8,781 bases of DNA from Bacillota bacterium (lineage in GTDB: Bacteria; Bacillota; Tb-RUG-66): contig JAEEYS010000097.1 in assembly GCA_016288255.1 (NCBI GenBank), positions 1 to 8,781 of the forward strand, in the 5' to 3' direction. The position numbers were made by a program, and so were the translations under genes. Of the stretch, positions 1 through 6,636 are shown piece by piece. The notes beneath the pieces were generated by a model. The model worked only from the letters and a program-made list of their open reading frames with translations. It was not told where the DNA came from and ran no database searches. The first letter of the stretch is position 1, and every line of letters begins with the position of its first letter.

Positions 1-926
1 AAATCGGGATTTTAGGTTCCGGCGCTATGGGAAATCTATTCGGCGCACTGCTTGCCAGGGCAGGCAGTGACGTGACTATGCTGACCAGGCATAAAGAATA
101 TCGGGATATAGTAAGAAAAAGAGGCATTCTTTTGACAGAAAAGGAACAGACAGAGGCTGTGCCGATAAAGGCGGTCTGCCATTTGGCAGGGGAAGGGGAA
201 CCTTTTGATCTTCTGCTGGTTTTTGTAAAATCGTTTCAAACAAAAGAAGCCATGGCGGGCGTCAAAAATTTGGTCCACAAAGACACTTTTGTGCTGACAC
301 TGCAAAACGGATACGGAAACAGTGATTTGATCGCGGAAGTGGTGCCGAAATCAAGGATCTTGATCGGGACGACTTCTCACGGAGCCACTGTTTTGGGAAC
401 CGGACAAGTGCAGCACGGCGGGGTGGGAGAAACGATCATCGGCGCATTGACAGATGAAAATCGGTCGATTATACTGGATGTACAAAAAATGTTTCAGCAA
501 GCGGGCATTGAAACAACGCTTTCGGAAAACCCTTTGGGGCTGGTTTGGGGGAAAGTGCTGATCAATGTGGGCATCAATGCGCTGACCGCTTTGTATGAAG
601 TGAAAAACGGACAGCTATTGGATTCTCCTGCGGCCAGATTACTTTTGAAAGATGCGGTGTCGGAAGGAGAAAGGGTCGTGCGGGCAATGGGCATTTGTTT
701 GCCGTATGCGGATCCGGTGGAGCATACTTTAAAGGTAGCTTATCGGACGGCAGAAAATATCTCTTCTATGCTGCAGGATATCAAGCATGGAAGAAATACG
801 GAGATCGCGTTTATAAACGGCGCTATCGTAAAAGAAGGAAAACAAAGGAATATTCCCGTTCCGATCAATGAGATGCTGGTAAGACTGATACAAGGAAAAG
901 AAGAATTATGCACAGAAAAGAGGTAA
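1..926 (+). CDS. panE: 2-dehydropantoate 2-reductase (ketopantoate reductase), 5' end missing
   Basis: Reduces 2-dehydropantoate to pantoate with NADPH in the cytosol, the second step of pantothenate/CoA synthesis. The reading frame is open from the window edge: codons from position 3 read IGILGSGAMGNLFG, the GxGxxG Rossmann nucleotide site, so the Met at 27 is inside that motif and is not the start. Probably only about two codons are missing. Other family marks are LQNGYGN (around 300-320), the catalytic Lys in VWGKVLINVGINALTALY (Lys codon 552-554), and the C-terminal helical-domain motif TEIAFINGAIV, whose Glu is the usual substrate-binding acid. Most relatives have IDY where this one has IAF. 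Visible length, about 307 residues, is normal. It ends at TAA, 6 bases before panB, so the two are clearly an operon. Family assignment is secure; the exact start is outside the window. Confidence 0.93.
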   Translation, partial: IGILGSGAMGNLFGALLARAGSDVTMLTRHKEYRDIVRKRGILLTEKEQTEAVPIKAVCHLAGEGEPFDLLLVFVKSFQTKEAMAGVKNLVHKDTFVLTLQNGYGNSDLIAEVVPKSRILIGTTSHGATVLGTGQVQHGGVGETIIGALTDENRSIILDVQKMFQQAGIETTLSENPLGLVWGKVLINVGINALTALYEVKNGQLLDSPAARLLLKDAVSEGERVVRAMGICLPYADPVEHTLKVAYRTAENISSMLQDIKHGRNTEIAFINGAIVKEGKQRNIPVPINEMLVRLIQGKEELCTEKR

Positions 927-932
927 ATTATT

Positions 933-1763
933 TTGGCTAAAGTAACGATTCCGAAAATAAAGGAAATGAAAGAAACAGGAGAAAAAATAACAATGATCAC
1001 CGCTTATGATTACCCCATGGCACTATTGGTAGATCAGGCGGGTATCGATATGATTTTGATAGGGGATTCTTTGGGGATGACCATGCTGGGATATGATACC
1101 ACTGTACCGGTCACCATGGAAGATATGATCCACCATACCAAAGCAGTGGTAAACGGAGCAAAAAATACGTTTATCGTGACGGATATGCCTTTTATGTCTT
1201 ATAACATCAGCATAGAAGAAGCGATCCGCAACGCCGGCAGGTTGATGAAAGAAGGCGGCGCTGACGCGGTGAAATTGGAAGGCGGCGTGGAAATGGCAGA
1301 AACCATCAAACGCATTGTCGACGCAGGGATCCCGGTTGTGGGACACATTGGCCTGACGCCGCAGACCACTTCGAAACTGGGCGGATTCAAGGTACAGGGG
1401 AAAACAGCGGAAGCGGCTAAAAGACTTTTGGCCGACGCAAAAGCGTTGGAAGAAGCAGGCGCTTTTATCATTGTGCTGGAAGCGATCCCGAGAGATGTGG
1501 CAAAATATATTACGGAAAACATTTCCGTACCGACTATTGGAATCGGTGCGGGACCGGATTGCGATGGACAGGTATTGGTAATGCACGATATGCTGGGGTT
1601 ATTCGATAAGTTTGTGCCGAAATTCGTCAAACAATATCTGAATTTGACACCGGAGATCGTAAAAGCGTTCGAGGCATATAAAGAAGATGTAAAAAGCGGT
1701 GCGTTCCCGGAAGAAAAACACTGCTTCACCATTAAGGAAGAAGAACTGAAACGATTGTATTAG
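933..1763 (+). CDS. panB: 3-methyl-2-oxobutanoate hydroxymethyltransferase
   Basis: Transfers a hydroxymethyl group from methylene-tetrahydrofolate to alpha-ketoisovalerate, giving ketopantoate, the substrate of PanE next door. It is a (beta/alpha)8 barrel of 276 residues, near the family's usual length. Visible motifs are ITAYDYP (22-28), the metal-binding Asp in IGDSLGM (Asp45), VTDMPFMSY, the KLEGG substrate loop, VGHIGLTPQ, and the catalytic Glu in VLEAIPRD, followed by IGIGAG. The start is TTG at 933: AGAGG at 919-923 lies nine bases upstream, and the N-terminal strand TIPKIKEMK is family-typical, so the next Met (codon 12) would cut into the fold. The gene overlaps no neighbour and ends in TAG. 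No terminator follows, so read-through into the Nim-like pair is possible. Confidence 0.96.
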   Translation: MAKVTIPKIKEMKETGEKITMITAYDYPMALLVDQAGIDMILIGDSLGMTMLGYDTTVPVTMEDMIHHTKAVVNGAKNTFIVTDMPFMSYNISIEEAIRNAGRLMKEGGADAVKLEGGVEMAETIKRIVDAGIPVVGHIGLTPQTTSKLGGFKVQGKTAEAAKRLLADAKALEEAGAFIIVLEAIPRDVAKYITENISVPTIGIGAGPDCDGQVLVMHDMLGLFDKFVPKFVKQYLNLTPEIVKAFEAYKEDVKSGAFPEEKHCFTIKEEELKRLY

Positions 1764-1816
1764 AAGTTGAAATTTGTTGGGCCGATAAAAGTTTTATTTC
1801 AAAAGGAGGAAAGCCT

Positions 1817-2320
1817 ATGCACGGACAACACCCAATGAGAAGAAAAGACAAAGTCATGACACAGGAAGCGATCGAAAGATTTGTTTCGCAAAATGATATT
1901 TGTCATATCGTCATGAACGGAGAAAACGGATATCCCTATGTGATACCCATCAATTATGTTTATTCCAACGGGATATTTATTCTGCATTCCGCTATGCAGG
2001 GACTCAAAATGGACCTGTTGAAAGCGGATCCCAGGGTTTGTTTGGAAATTTCCAAAATGCTGAACATTGAAACAGAAGGAAGAGTGCCTTGTAAAAATTT
2101 CAAGACGGAGTTTATCAGTGTGATCGCTTTCGGAAAGATCGAGTTTCCGGAAGGAGAAGCAAAAATCGATATTTTATCTCAGTTTTCCGCTCACTATATG
2201 GGAAAAGCCAAAGAAGATATCGGTGCAACGGAAAAGGTGCAGGCTTTTATGATGCGGACCGGCGTATTGACTTTGAAACCGGATTATATGACGGGAAAAT
2301 CCGAAGTGAAGGAGGCGTAA
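1817..2320 (+). CDS. NimA-like pyridoxamine 5'-phosphate oxidase-fold flavoprotein, copy 1
   Basis: A 167-residue member of the FMN-binding split-barrel superfamily, in the branch of 5-nitroimidazole reductases (Nim). Seen: MRRKDKVM at residues 7-14, the usual start motif of this branch; the strand pair YPYVIPINYVY (39-49); and FILHSAMQGLKMDLLK, where His57 matches the conserved His near the cofactor in NimA structures. Relatives reduce nitro groups or have unknown redox roles; the natural substrate is not readable from sequence, and nitroimidazole resistance should not be assumed. The start at 1817 has a strong AAAGGAGGA eight bases upstream and gives a six-residue extension before MRRKD; initiation at the internal Met7 is less well supported. 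Its 3' end (GGAGG at 2311-2315) supplies the ribosome site for the next, related gene. Confidence 0.85.
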   Translation: MHGQHPMRRKDKVMTQEAIERFVSQNDICHIVMNGENGYPYVIPINYVYSNGIFILHSAMQGLKMDLLKADPRVCLEISKMLNIETEGRVPCKNFKTEFISVIAFGKIEFPEGEAKIDILSQFSAHYMGKAKEDIGATEKVQAFMMRTGVLTLKPDYMTGKSEVKEA

Positions 2321-2326
2321 GAGAAG

Positions 2327-2815
2327 ATGGAATGGCGCGCTATGAGAAGAAAAGATCTGATTATGGACGAAGCGGAAAGTATTGAATTTTTGAAAGAAAA
2401 CAGCGACGGACATTTGGGGACCAAGAACCCGGACGGCAGTCCTTACATCACGCCCATCAATTACGCCTATGAAGATGGAAAATTTATTTTGCACTGCGCA
2501 ATGCAAGGACAAAAAGTAGAAAACATGAAAGCGAACGATAAGGTCTGCTTTGAAGTGTCAAAGCGGTATGACCTGATTCGAAGCGGAAAACCGTGCAGCG
2601 CTTGGGAAACTTTTTATAAAAGCGTGATCTGTTTCGGGAAAGCGGTTTTTGTGGAAGACATAGAAGAAAAAGGCCGCTTATTGACGATCTTTACAAAATG
2701 GTTTACGGGAGAGGAACGGGAATTTACGCTGTCTCCGGAAGCAGTCAAACGGACTTGCGTGATCGTGATAGAAGTAGAACATATGACAGGAAAGAAAAAC
2801 TGGGGCGCAAAATAA
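2327..2815 (+). CDS. NimA-like pyridoxamine 5'-phosphate oxidase-fold flavoprotein, copy 2
   Basis: A 162-residue paralogue of the preceding gene, six bases after its stop. It shares the layout: MRRKDLIM at 6-13, DGSPYITPINYAYEDGKFILHCAMQGQK at about 36-63 with the conserved His56, a VCFEVSK strand, then SVICFGKAVF in the second half. Similarity to copy 1 is clear by eye (MRRKD, PYxxPINYxY, FILHxAMQG) but many positions differ, so this is not a recent duplication. The ribosome site is probably GGAGG at 2311-2315, inside the end of copy 1 and 11 bases from the ATG, which suggests translational coupling. As the subfamily usually forms dimers, a heterodimer of the two products is conceivable; that is inference. 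Substrate unknown. An intrinsic terminator follows directly. Confidence 0.84.
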   Translation: MEWRAMRRKDLIMDEAESIEFLKENSDGHLGTKNPDGSPYITPINYAYEDGKFILHCAMQGQKVENMKANDKVCFEVSKRYDLIRSGKPCSAWETFYKSVICFGKAVFVEDIEEKGRLLTIFTKWFTGEEREFTLSPEAVKRTCVIVIEVEHMTGKKNWGAK

Positions 2816-2829
2816 GAAAAAGAGCGCAG

Positions 2830-2861
2830 GCGAAAGAGAATGTTCTCTTTCGCTTTTTTTT
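2830..2861 (+). terminator. Intrinsic terminator after the Nim-like pair
   Basis: A perfect 11-base inverted repeat (GCGAAAGAGAA at 2830-2840, TTCTCTTTCGC at 2843-2853) is followed directly by eight T (2854-2861). The innermost pair probably opens to give a tetraloop. It lies 15 bases after the second Nim-like stop codon and ends the panE-panB-nim-like unit. The U tract is itself the left arm of a second palindrome (2851-2873). Confidence 0.92.
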
Positions 2862-2873
2862 GAAAAAAAAGCG
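2851..2873. repeat. Perfect palindrome overlapping the terminator U tract
   Basis: CGC, eight T, a central G at 2862, eight A, then GCG: an exact 23-base palindrome around one base. It shares CGC and the whole T tract with the terminator hairpin, so the two structures exclude each other in RNA. It may be chance in AT-rich, purine-biased DNA, or a competing fold. Confidence 0.6.
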
Positions 2874-2946
2874 AAAAAGAAGAAGGAGTGAAAAGACAGG
2901 AAAAAGGGGCAGAAAAGATTCCTTTCTATCTCTTTTGTCAAAAGTG

Positions 2947-2955
2947 TGGTATGAT
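2947..2955 (+). promoter_or_regulatory. Probable extended -10 promoter for the membrane protein–acpS–alr unit
   Basis: TGGTATGAT is an extended -10 element (TG, one base, then five of six matches to TATAAT). It sits after the terminator and 15 bases before the first start codon, so the 5' leader would be very short. A TTGTCA at 2935-2940 looks like a -35 but is only nine bases away, too close for normal sigma-A spacing; no good -35 is seen at 17 bases. This is the only promoter-like site found ahead of the genes from 2971 to 7800. Confidence 0.45.
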
Positions 2956-2970
2956 GGATGAGGAAAGGAA

Positions 2971-3957
2971 GTGAGAGAAGTGGCGCGAGCAGAACTTTTT
3001 CGGATCGTTTATTTGATAGCTGCCCTTTTCTTTCTTTTGGCGATTTTATATTATTTCAGATTTATTCGAAACAAGAAAAATCGAGTCAAGCGAGATCAGG
3101 AAAAGGAAGAAAATTCCTTTTTGTTTATGGCATTTAAAATCATGAATTACGGGCTGCTTTTGATCTATTTTATTTTTGACGCGGCTTCTATTTTGACGCT
3201 GATTTTTGAGGCGGTGGTATTAAAGCGGAATCTGTTCGTGGATTTTTCGCCGGTGTTCCATTTGCTGTTTTCCGTCATAGCCATTTATCCGCTCTTTATT
3301 TTGTCTTTGGTATATTTTAGAAAACGAGACCAGCGGTTTATTTTGACATATATTCTGTTTCGGCTCATGTCTTTGGTCTATACCATTGTGGACTACAGCG
3401 GAGAGCGGCTCGAAAAATTGAGTTGGTATACTTTTTACGGGATCTTATGTTATATCGTGTGCAACATGCTTTGGACGGTATACCTGTATTTGTCTCAAGA
3501 AGTGAGAGGGTATATCAACTGGAATGATTCTGTGCTGCCTATGGAAGAGATGCTTTCGGAGAAAAGAGCAAGATCTGTTTCCGATCAGAAAGAGAAGACT
3601 TCTTTCGGCAAAAAGCTAAAGCTGTTTCCAAAAAGGCCGCGTAAGGCAAAAACAGCAGAAAAGCAAAAGCCTTTTAGGAAACAAGAACGGATGTCCGCAG
3701 CGTCCGCGGTGAACACAAAAACAGAAAAGAAGCAGAAAGCGGAACCACAGAAAAGACCTTCGGCAGAAAGGGCCGCTTTGCCAAAACAGCAGAAAAAAGA
3801 GAGAGCGATCCCGCAAAAGACGATTGTACTGCCGATGAGAAAAGGGAGATCCAAAAAGGTATTTCGGATCGATGAAGAAGAGTACGATGTGCAGGAAGAG
3901 ATCTTTGATCTGACCAAATGGGAAACCAAGGATCTGGAAAAGAAACTGAAAGAATAA
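2971..3957 (+). CDS. Multi-pass membrane protein with a long basic cytoplasmic tail, function unknown
   Basis: I do not recognise this gene with confidence. The 328-residue product has about five hydrophobic segments (roughly 9-32, 56-83, 94-116, 122-141, 152-175), joined by short basic loops. A tail from about residue 190 is extremely rich in Lys, Arg, Gln and Ala (about 205-296, many KK, RK and KQ runs) and looks disordered. It closes with an acidic, more ordered-looking end (RIDEEEYDVQEEIFDLTKW). The last helix, LWTVYLYLSQEVRGYI, faintly recalls the WxxYFxxSxRV signature of DUF2569-type membrane proteins; that resemblance is weak. The start is GTG at 2971, with AGGA at 2961-2964. GTG at 2980 is an equally good alternative with AAGGA ten bases upstream, and drops three residues. 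It is probably co-transcribed with acpS, 43 bases downstream. The tail could bind nucleic acid, acidic lipid or a protein partner; this is inference from charge only. Confidence 0.72.
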   Translation: MREVARAELFRIVYLIAALFFLLAILYYFRFIRNKKNRVKRDQEKEENSFLFMAFKIMNYGLLLIYFIFDAASILTLIFEAVVLKRNLFVDFSPVFHLLFSVIAIYPLFILSLVYFRKRDQRFILTYILFRLMSLVYTIVDYSGERLEKLSWYTFYGILCYIVCNMLWTVYLYLSQEVRGYINWNDSVLPMEEMLSEKRARSVSDQKEKTSFGKKLKLFPKRPRKAKTAEKQKPFRKQERMSAASAVNTKTEKKQKAEPQKRPSAERAALPKQQKKERAIPQKTIVLPMRKGRSKKVFRIDEEEYDVQEEIFDLTKWETKDLEKKLKE

Positions 3958-4000
3958 AGCTAAGGTAAAACAGAGAAGAAAGAAAATAAGGAATGATGGT

Positions 4001-4387
4001 ATGATTTATGGGATCGGTCTTGATATCGTGGAAGTGGAACGGATCGAAACGCTGATGGAAGAGCATGAAACGTTTTTGTCCCGCTTTTTTGCGGAGGAAG
4101 AGATCGCACTGATCCAAAAAAGGAAAAACCGGGCGGAAACGGCGGCAGGCCGTTTCGCGGTAAAAGAAGCTTTTTCCAAAGCGCTTGGTACTGGGATCAG
4201 GGGATTTTCTTTTAAAGAAGTGGTGACGGAAAATAACGCGCTGGGAAAACCGGTGCTGAAACTAAAAGGAAAAGCGGCCGCTGTCGCGAAAGAAATGGGT
4301 ATCGGTGAGATATTTGTTTCTATCAGCCACGAAAAACACTATGCGGCGGCAGAAGTGATCATATTAAAGGAGGAAAGACAAGCATGA
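4001..4387 (+). CDS. acpS: Holo-[acyl-carrier-protein] synthase
   Basis: Moves the 4'-phosphopantetheine arm from CoA to a Ser of apo-ACP, making it active for fatty acid synthesis. At 128 residues it has the usual size of the small, trimeric AcpS class. Seen: YGIGLDIVEVERI with the metal-binding Asp8, GRFAVKEAFSKALGTGI with Glu56 and Lys60, GKPVLKL, and the C-terminal SISHEKHYAAA motif. AAGGA at 3988-3992 lies eight bases before the ATG at 4001. The stop overlaps the next start by four bases (ATGA, 4384-4387), so nnr is translationally coupled. In B. subtilis acpS also sits just upstream of a lipoprotein gene, alr and mazEF, so the context agrees with the call. Confidence 0.97.
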   Translation: MIYGIGLDIVEVERIETLMEEHETFLSRFFAEEEIALIQKRKNRAETAAGRFAVKEAFSKALGTGIRGFSFKEVVTENNALGKPVLKLKGKAAAVAKEMGIGEIFVSISHEKHYAAAEVIILKEERQA

Positions 4388-5985
4388 CAAGAGAAACAAA
4401 AAGATTACTGCCCATTGTAACCCCAAAAGAAATGAGGACATGGGAAGAAATGACAATGGAACAGGAAGGCGTACCCGGCTTGATCTTGATGGAAAGCGCG
4501 GGGATGGCGGTAACGGAAGAAGCTATTCGGGAAATGGAACAGTATGACCTGAAAGAAGCGGTGATCGTCTGCGGAAAAGGCAATAACGGAGGAGACGGTT
4601 TTGTAATCGGCCGGCAATTGCTCCTGCGGGGATACAAGGTGCACGTTTTGATTTTGGAAGAAGAGGAAACGTATGGAAAAGACGCTTTGATCAATTTGAA
4701 TGTTTTGAAAAAATTGTATCCGGAAAGCATAACCTATTTGAACGAATCATATGATAAAAAGAAGTTTTATTTCCCTATGCCGATTTTGATCATTGACGCT
4801 GTCTTTGGGATCGGGCTCAATCGTGAGATTACCGGATTTTATTTGGATATTTTGTCCTGGATGGAAGAAATGGGAAAAGCAGAAACAAACAGAGTGATGG
4901 CGGTAGATATCCCTTCCGGCGTACACGGAACCACCGGAGAAGTCATGGGGATGGCTTTAAAAGCGGATAAGACAGTGACATTCGGCGCTTTAAAACAAGG
5001 ATGTCTTTTATGGCCCGGCAAATTCTATGCGGGAGAGATCATCTATAAACAGATCGGTATCCCATCGGACGGCTTGAAAAAAGTCAAAGTACAGGGACCG
5101 GATTCTTTGTTCGTCACAAAAGAATATGTAAAAGAACAGATGAAAGCGCTGCCGGACAACGCCCATAAAGGCAGCCGGGGCAAAGTGCTGATCATGGCAG
5201 GTTCCGTATCTTATACAGGCGCCGCATATCTGACGGCAGCAGCTGCCTTAAAAAGCGGCAGCGGTCTGGTCACGTTAGCAGTGCCGAAGAGTGTGGCAAA
5301 TATTATAAAAACCATGCTGCCGGAAGCGATCGTCATGGCGCTGCCGGAAGAAGAAAACGGTATATTTGCAAAAGAAGCTTTTATGGAAGCCCTTTCTAAA
5401 ATCAATGCTTATGACGCAGTGGCCATAGGGCCGGGCTTGTCTCGAAGCGAAGGGATCGAAGAAGGGTTAAAAGACCTTCTGCTTGGACTGGAAAAGATCA
5501 ATCGGAGCAGAACACTGCCTTTGGTTTTGGATGCGGACGGTATCAACCAAGTATATTTGGATGAACTGAAAAAATTGCATTTTCCAATGGTCATCACGCC
5601 TCATCCGAAGGAATTCACACGGTTTACAGGGCTCTCCTATGAAGAACAGGATAGATTCGCTTTGGTAAAAGAATTCAGAGAAGAAACAGACCAAATTCTT
5701 CTTTTGAAAGGAAACGGAACGCTGATCACTGCCAAAGGAGAAGATGTTTACTATAATCCTACGGGAAACAGCGGTATGGCACAAGGCGGCATGGGTGATG
5801 TTTTGACCGGCGTGATCGCGGCTTTGCTGGGACAGCAATATACACCGCTTTCGGCTACTATTTTGGGCGCTTATATCCACGGCTTGGCAGGGGATTTGGC
5901 AAAAGAAGAATTGGGTGATATAGGATTTACATCCAGCGATGTGATCGGAAGACTGCCCAAAGCGATACAGACTATAAAAAAATAA
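4384..5985 (+). CDS. nnr: Bifunctional NAD(P)H-hydrate repair enzyme (epimerase + ADP-dependent dehydratase)
   Basis: Repairs hydrated, inactive NADHX/NADPHX: the N-terminal YjeF_N domain epimerises R and S forms, and the C-terminal ribokinase-like domain dehydrates the S form using ADP or ATP. The 533 residues match the usual fused form. N domain, about 10-240: MESAGMAV (36-43), CGKGNNGGDGFVIGR (63-77), the acidic strand LIIDAVFGIGL (135-145), and AVDIPSGVHG (173-182). C domain, about 255-533: GSRGKVLIMAGS (263-274), GPGLSR (349-354), LVLDADGIN (380-388), ITPHPKEF (404-411), LLKGNGTLI (440-448), and the nucleotide/catalytic loop NSGMAQGGMGDVLTG (462-476) with the catalytic Asp472. The ATG overlaps the acpS stop; AAAGGAGGA at 4368-4376 is the ribosome site. 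Both domains look intact. It lies between acpS and the lipoprotein gene, where B. subtilis has no such gene. Confidence 0.96.
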   Translation: MTRETKRLLPIVTPKEMRTWEEMTMEQEGVPGLILMESAGMAVTEEAIREMEQYDLKEAVIVCGKGNNGGDGFVIGRQLLLRGYKVHVLILEEEETYGKDALINLNVLKKLYPESITYLNESYDKKKFYFPMPILIIDAVFGIGLNREITGFYLDILSWMEEMGKAETNRVMAVDIPSGVHGTTGEVMGMALKADKTVTFGALKQGCLLWPGKFYAGEIIYKQIGIPSDGLKKVKVQGPDSLFVTKEYVKEQMKALPDNAHKGSRGKVLIMAGSVSYTGAAYLTAAAALKSGSGLVTLAVPKSVANIIKTMLPEAIVMALPEEENGIFAKEAFMEALSKINAYDAVAIGPGLSRSEGIEEGLKDLLLGLEKINRSRTLPLVLDADGINQVYLDELKKLHFPMVITPHPKEFTRFTGLSYEEQDRFALVKEFREETDQILLLKGNGTLITAKGEDVYYNPTGNSGMAQGGMGDVLTGVIAALLGQQYTPLSATILGAYIHGLAGDLAKEELGDIGFTSSDVIGRLPKAIQTIKK

Positions 5986-5994
5986 AGGAAGTCT

Positions 5995-6618
5995 ATGATG
6001 GTAAAGAAAAATTTCTCCAAATGGGGCGTTTTGATCCTTCTGTGCTTTTTGCTGACAGGATGCGGCGGTAAGCTGGAATTATCTTTTGAAAAGACTGCGG
6101 AAAATGCGCTGGAAGAGTTAAAAGGGATCAAAAGCTACCGTATGACGGCGGAAGTAACGGAAAGGGGCTTAAAGCCCTATTGGATTGAAATTTTTTCTTT
6201 ACCGGATCAAATCGTGATCAGGGAATGGGATCCTGTGGAAAAAAAGACTATACAAGAGGACAGTAAAAAAAATATAATAGAATATGATAGAACAACATCG
6301 GAAATCAAGGTTTCTGATGGAGAAACGGAATTTACCGTACAATACCCGGATCTTTTCCGTCAGCATCTATTTCTTTTGGAAAATATGACCGCGCTTTCCA
6401 CAGAAGACAGGCATATGGAAAAAGAAGAAGACGGCGATGTGGTAAAAATGACGGGAAGCATGAGAAACAGCAAAGCTTTTTTGCTGTATAAGCAGATCGT
6501 CTTGGATATCAGGGAAAAAACGCTGCGGGAAGTGGTTTATTCCGTTACGAATCCGTTTACTTCCAAGACAGAGGAAGTTTTGCGTGTTCGGATTTTAGAG
6601 ATAGAAAAAAGATCATAG
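5995..6618 (+). CDS. Lipoprotein upstream of alr, GerS-like / in the position of YdcC
   Basis: A 207-residue secreted lipoprotein. The N-terminus has Lys4/Lys5, a hydrophobic stretch WGVLILLCFLLTGC and a clean lipobox ending at Cys23, the expected lipid anchor. The mature part begins with a Glu-rich helix (ENALEELKGIKSYRM) and continues with alternating strands (YWIEIFSLPDQIVIREW, SEIKVSDGETEFTVQY), in the style of the LolA/LppX-like lipoprotein fold. Its size and place directly upstream of alr match GerS of C. difficile, a lipoprotein encoded with alr2 that acts with the amidase CwlD to modify spore cortex. B. subtilis has the lipoprotein YdcC at the same locus, but longer. Assignment to GerS rests on context and size, not on a recognised motif. 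Two adjacent ATGs (5995, 5998) are possible; AAAGGAAG at 5984-5991 gives better spacing to the second. Confidence 0.7.
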   Translation: MMVKKNFSKWGVLILLCFLLTGCGGKLELSFEKTAENALEELKGIKSYRMTAEVTERGLKPYWIEIFSLPDQIVIREWDPVEKKTIQEDSKKNIIEYDRTTSEIKVSDGETEFTVQYPDLFRQHLFLLENMTALSTEDRHMEKEEDGDVVKMTGSMRNSKAFLLYKQIVLDIREKTLREVVYSVTNPFTSKTEEVLRVRILEIEKRS

Positions 6619-6636
6619 GGTCCCGGAGGAATCAAT

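Noticed and set aside
27..29. ATG at 27 as the panE start
   Set aside because: It lies inside the GxGxxG nucleotide-binding motif; upstream in-frame codons IGILGSGA belong to the protein, so the gene begins before the window.
1023..1732. Two antisense open frames opposite panB
   Set aside because: Shadow frames of a well-supported conserved gene; composition is atypical and no start context supports them.
1764..1816. Possible terminator between panB and the first Nim-like gene
   Set aside because: Only short inverted repeats (GAAAT/ATTTC, ATAAAA/TTTTAT) with no GC stem and no adjacent T tract.
2935..2955. TTGTCA plus TATGAT as a standard sigma-A promoter
   Set aside because: The spacing is only nine bases; I kept only the extended -10 element.
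2698..2961. Plus-strand open frame overlapping the second Nim-like gene and the terminator
   Set aside because: It is out of frame with the Nim-like gene, crosses an intrinsic terminator and encodes low-complexity Lys/Arg sequence; no ribosome site or family resemblance.
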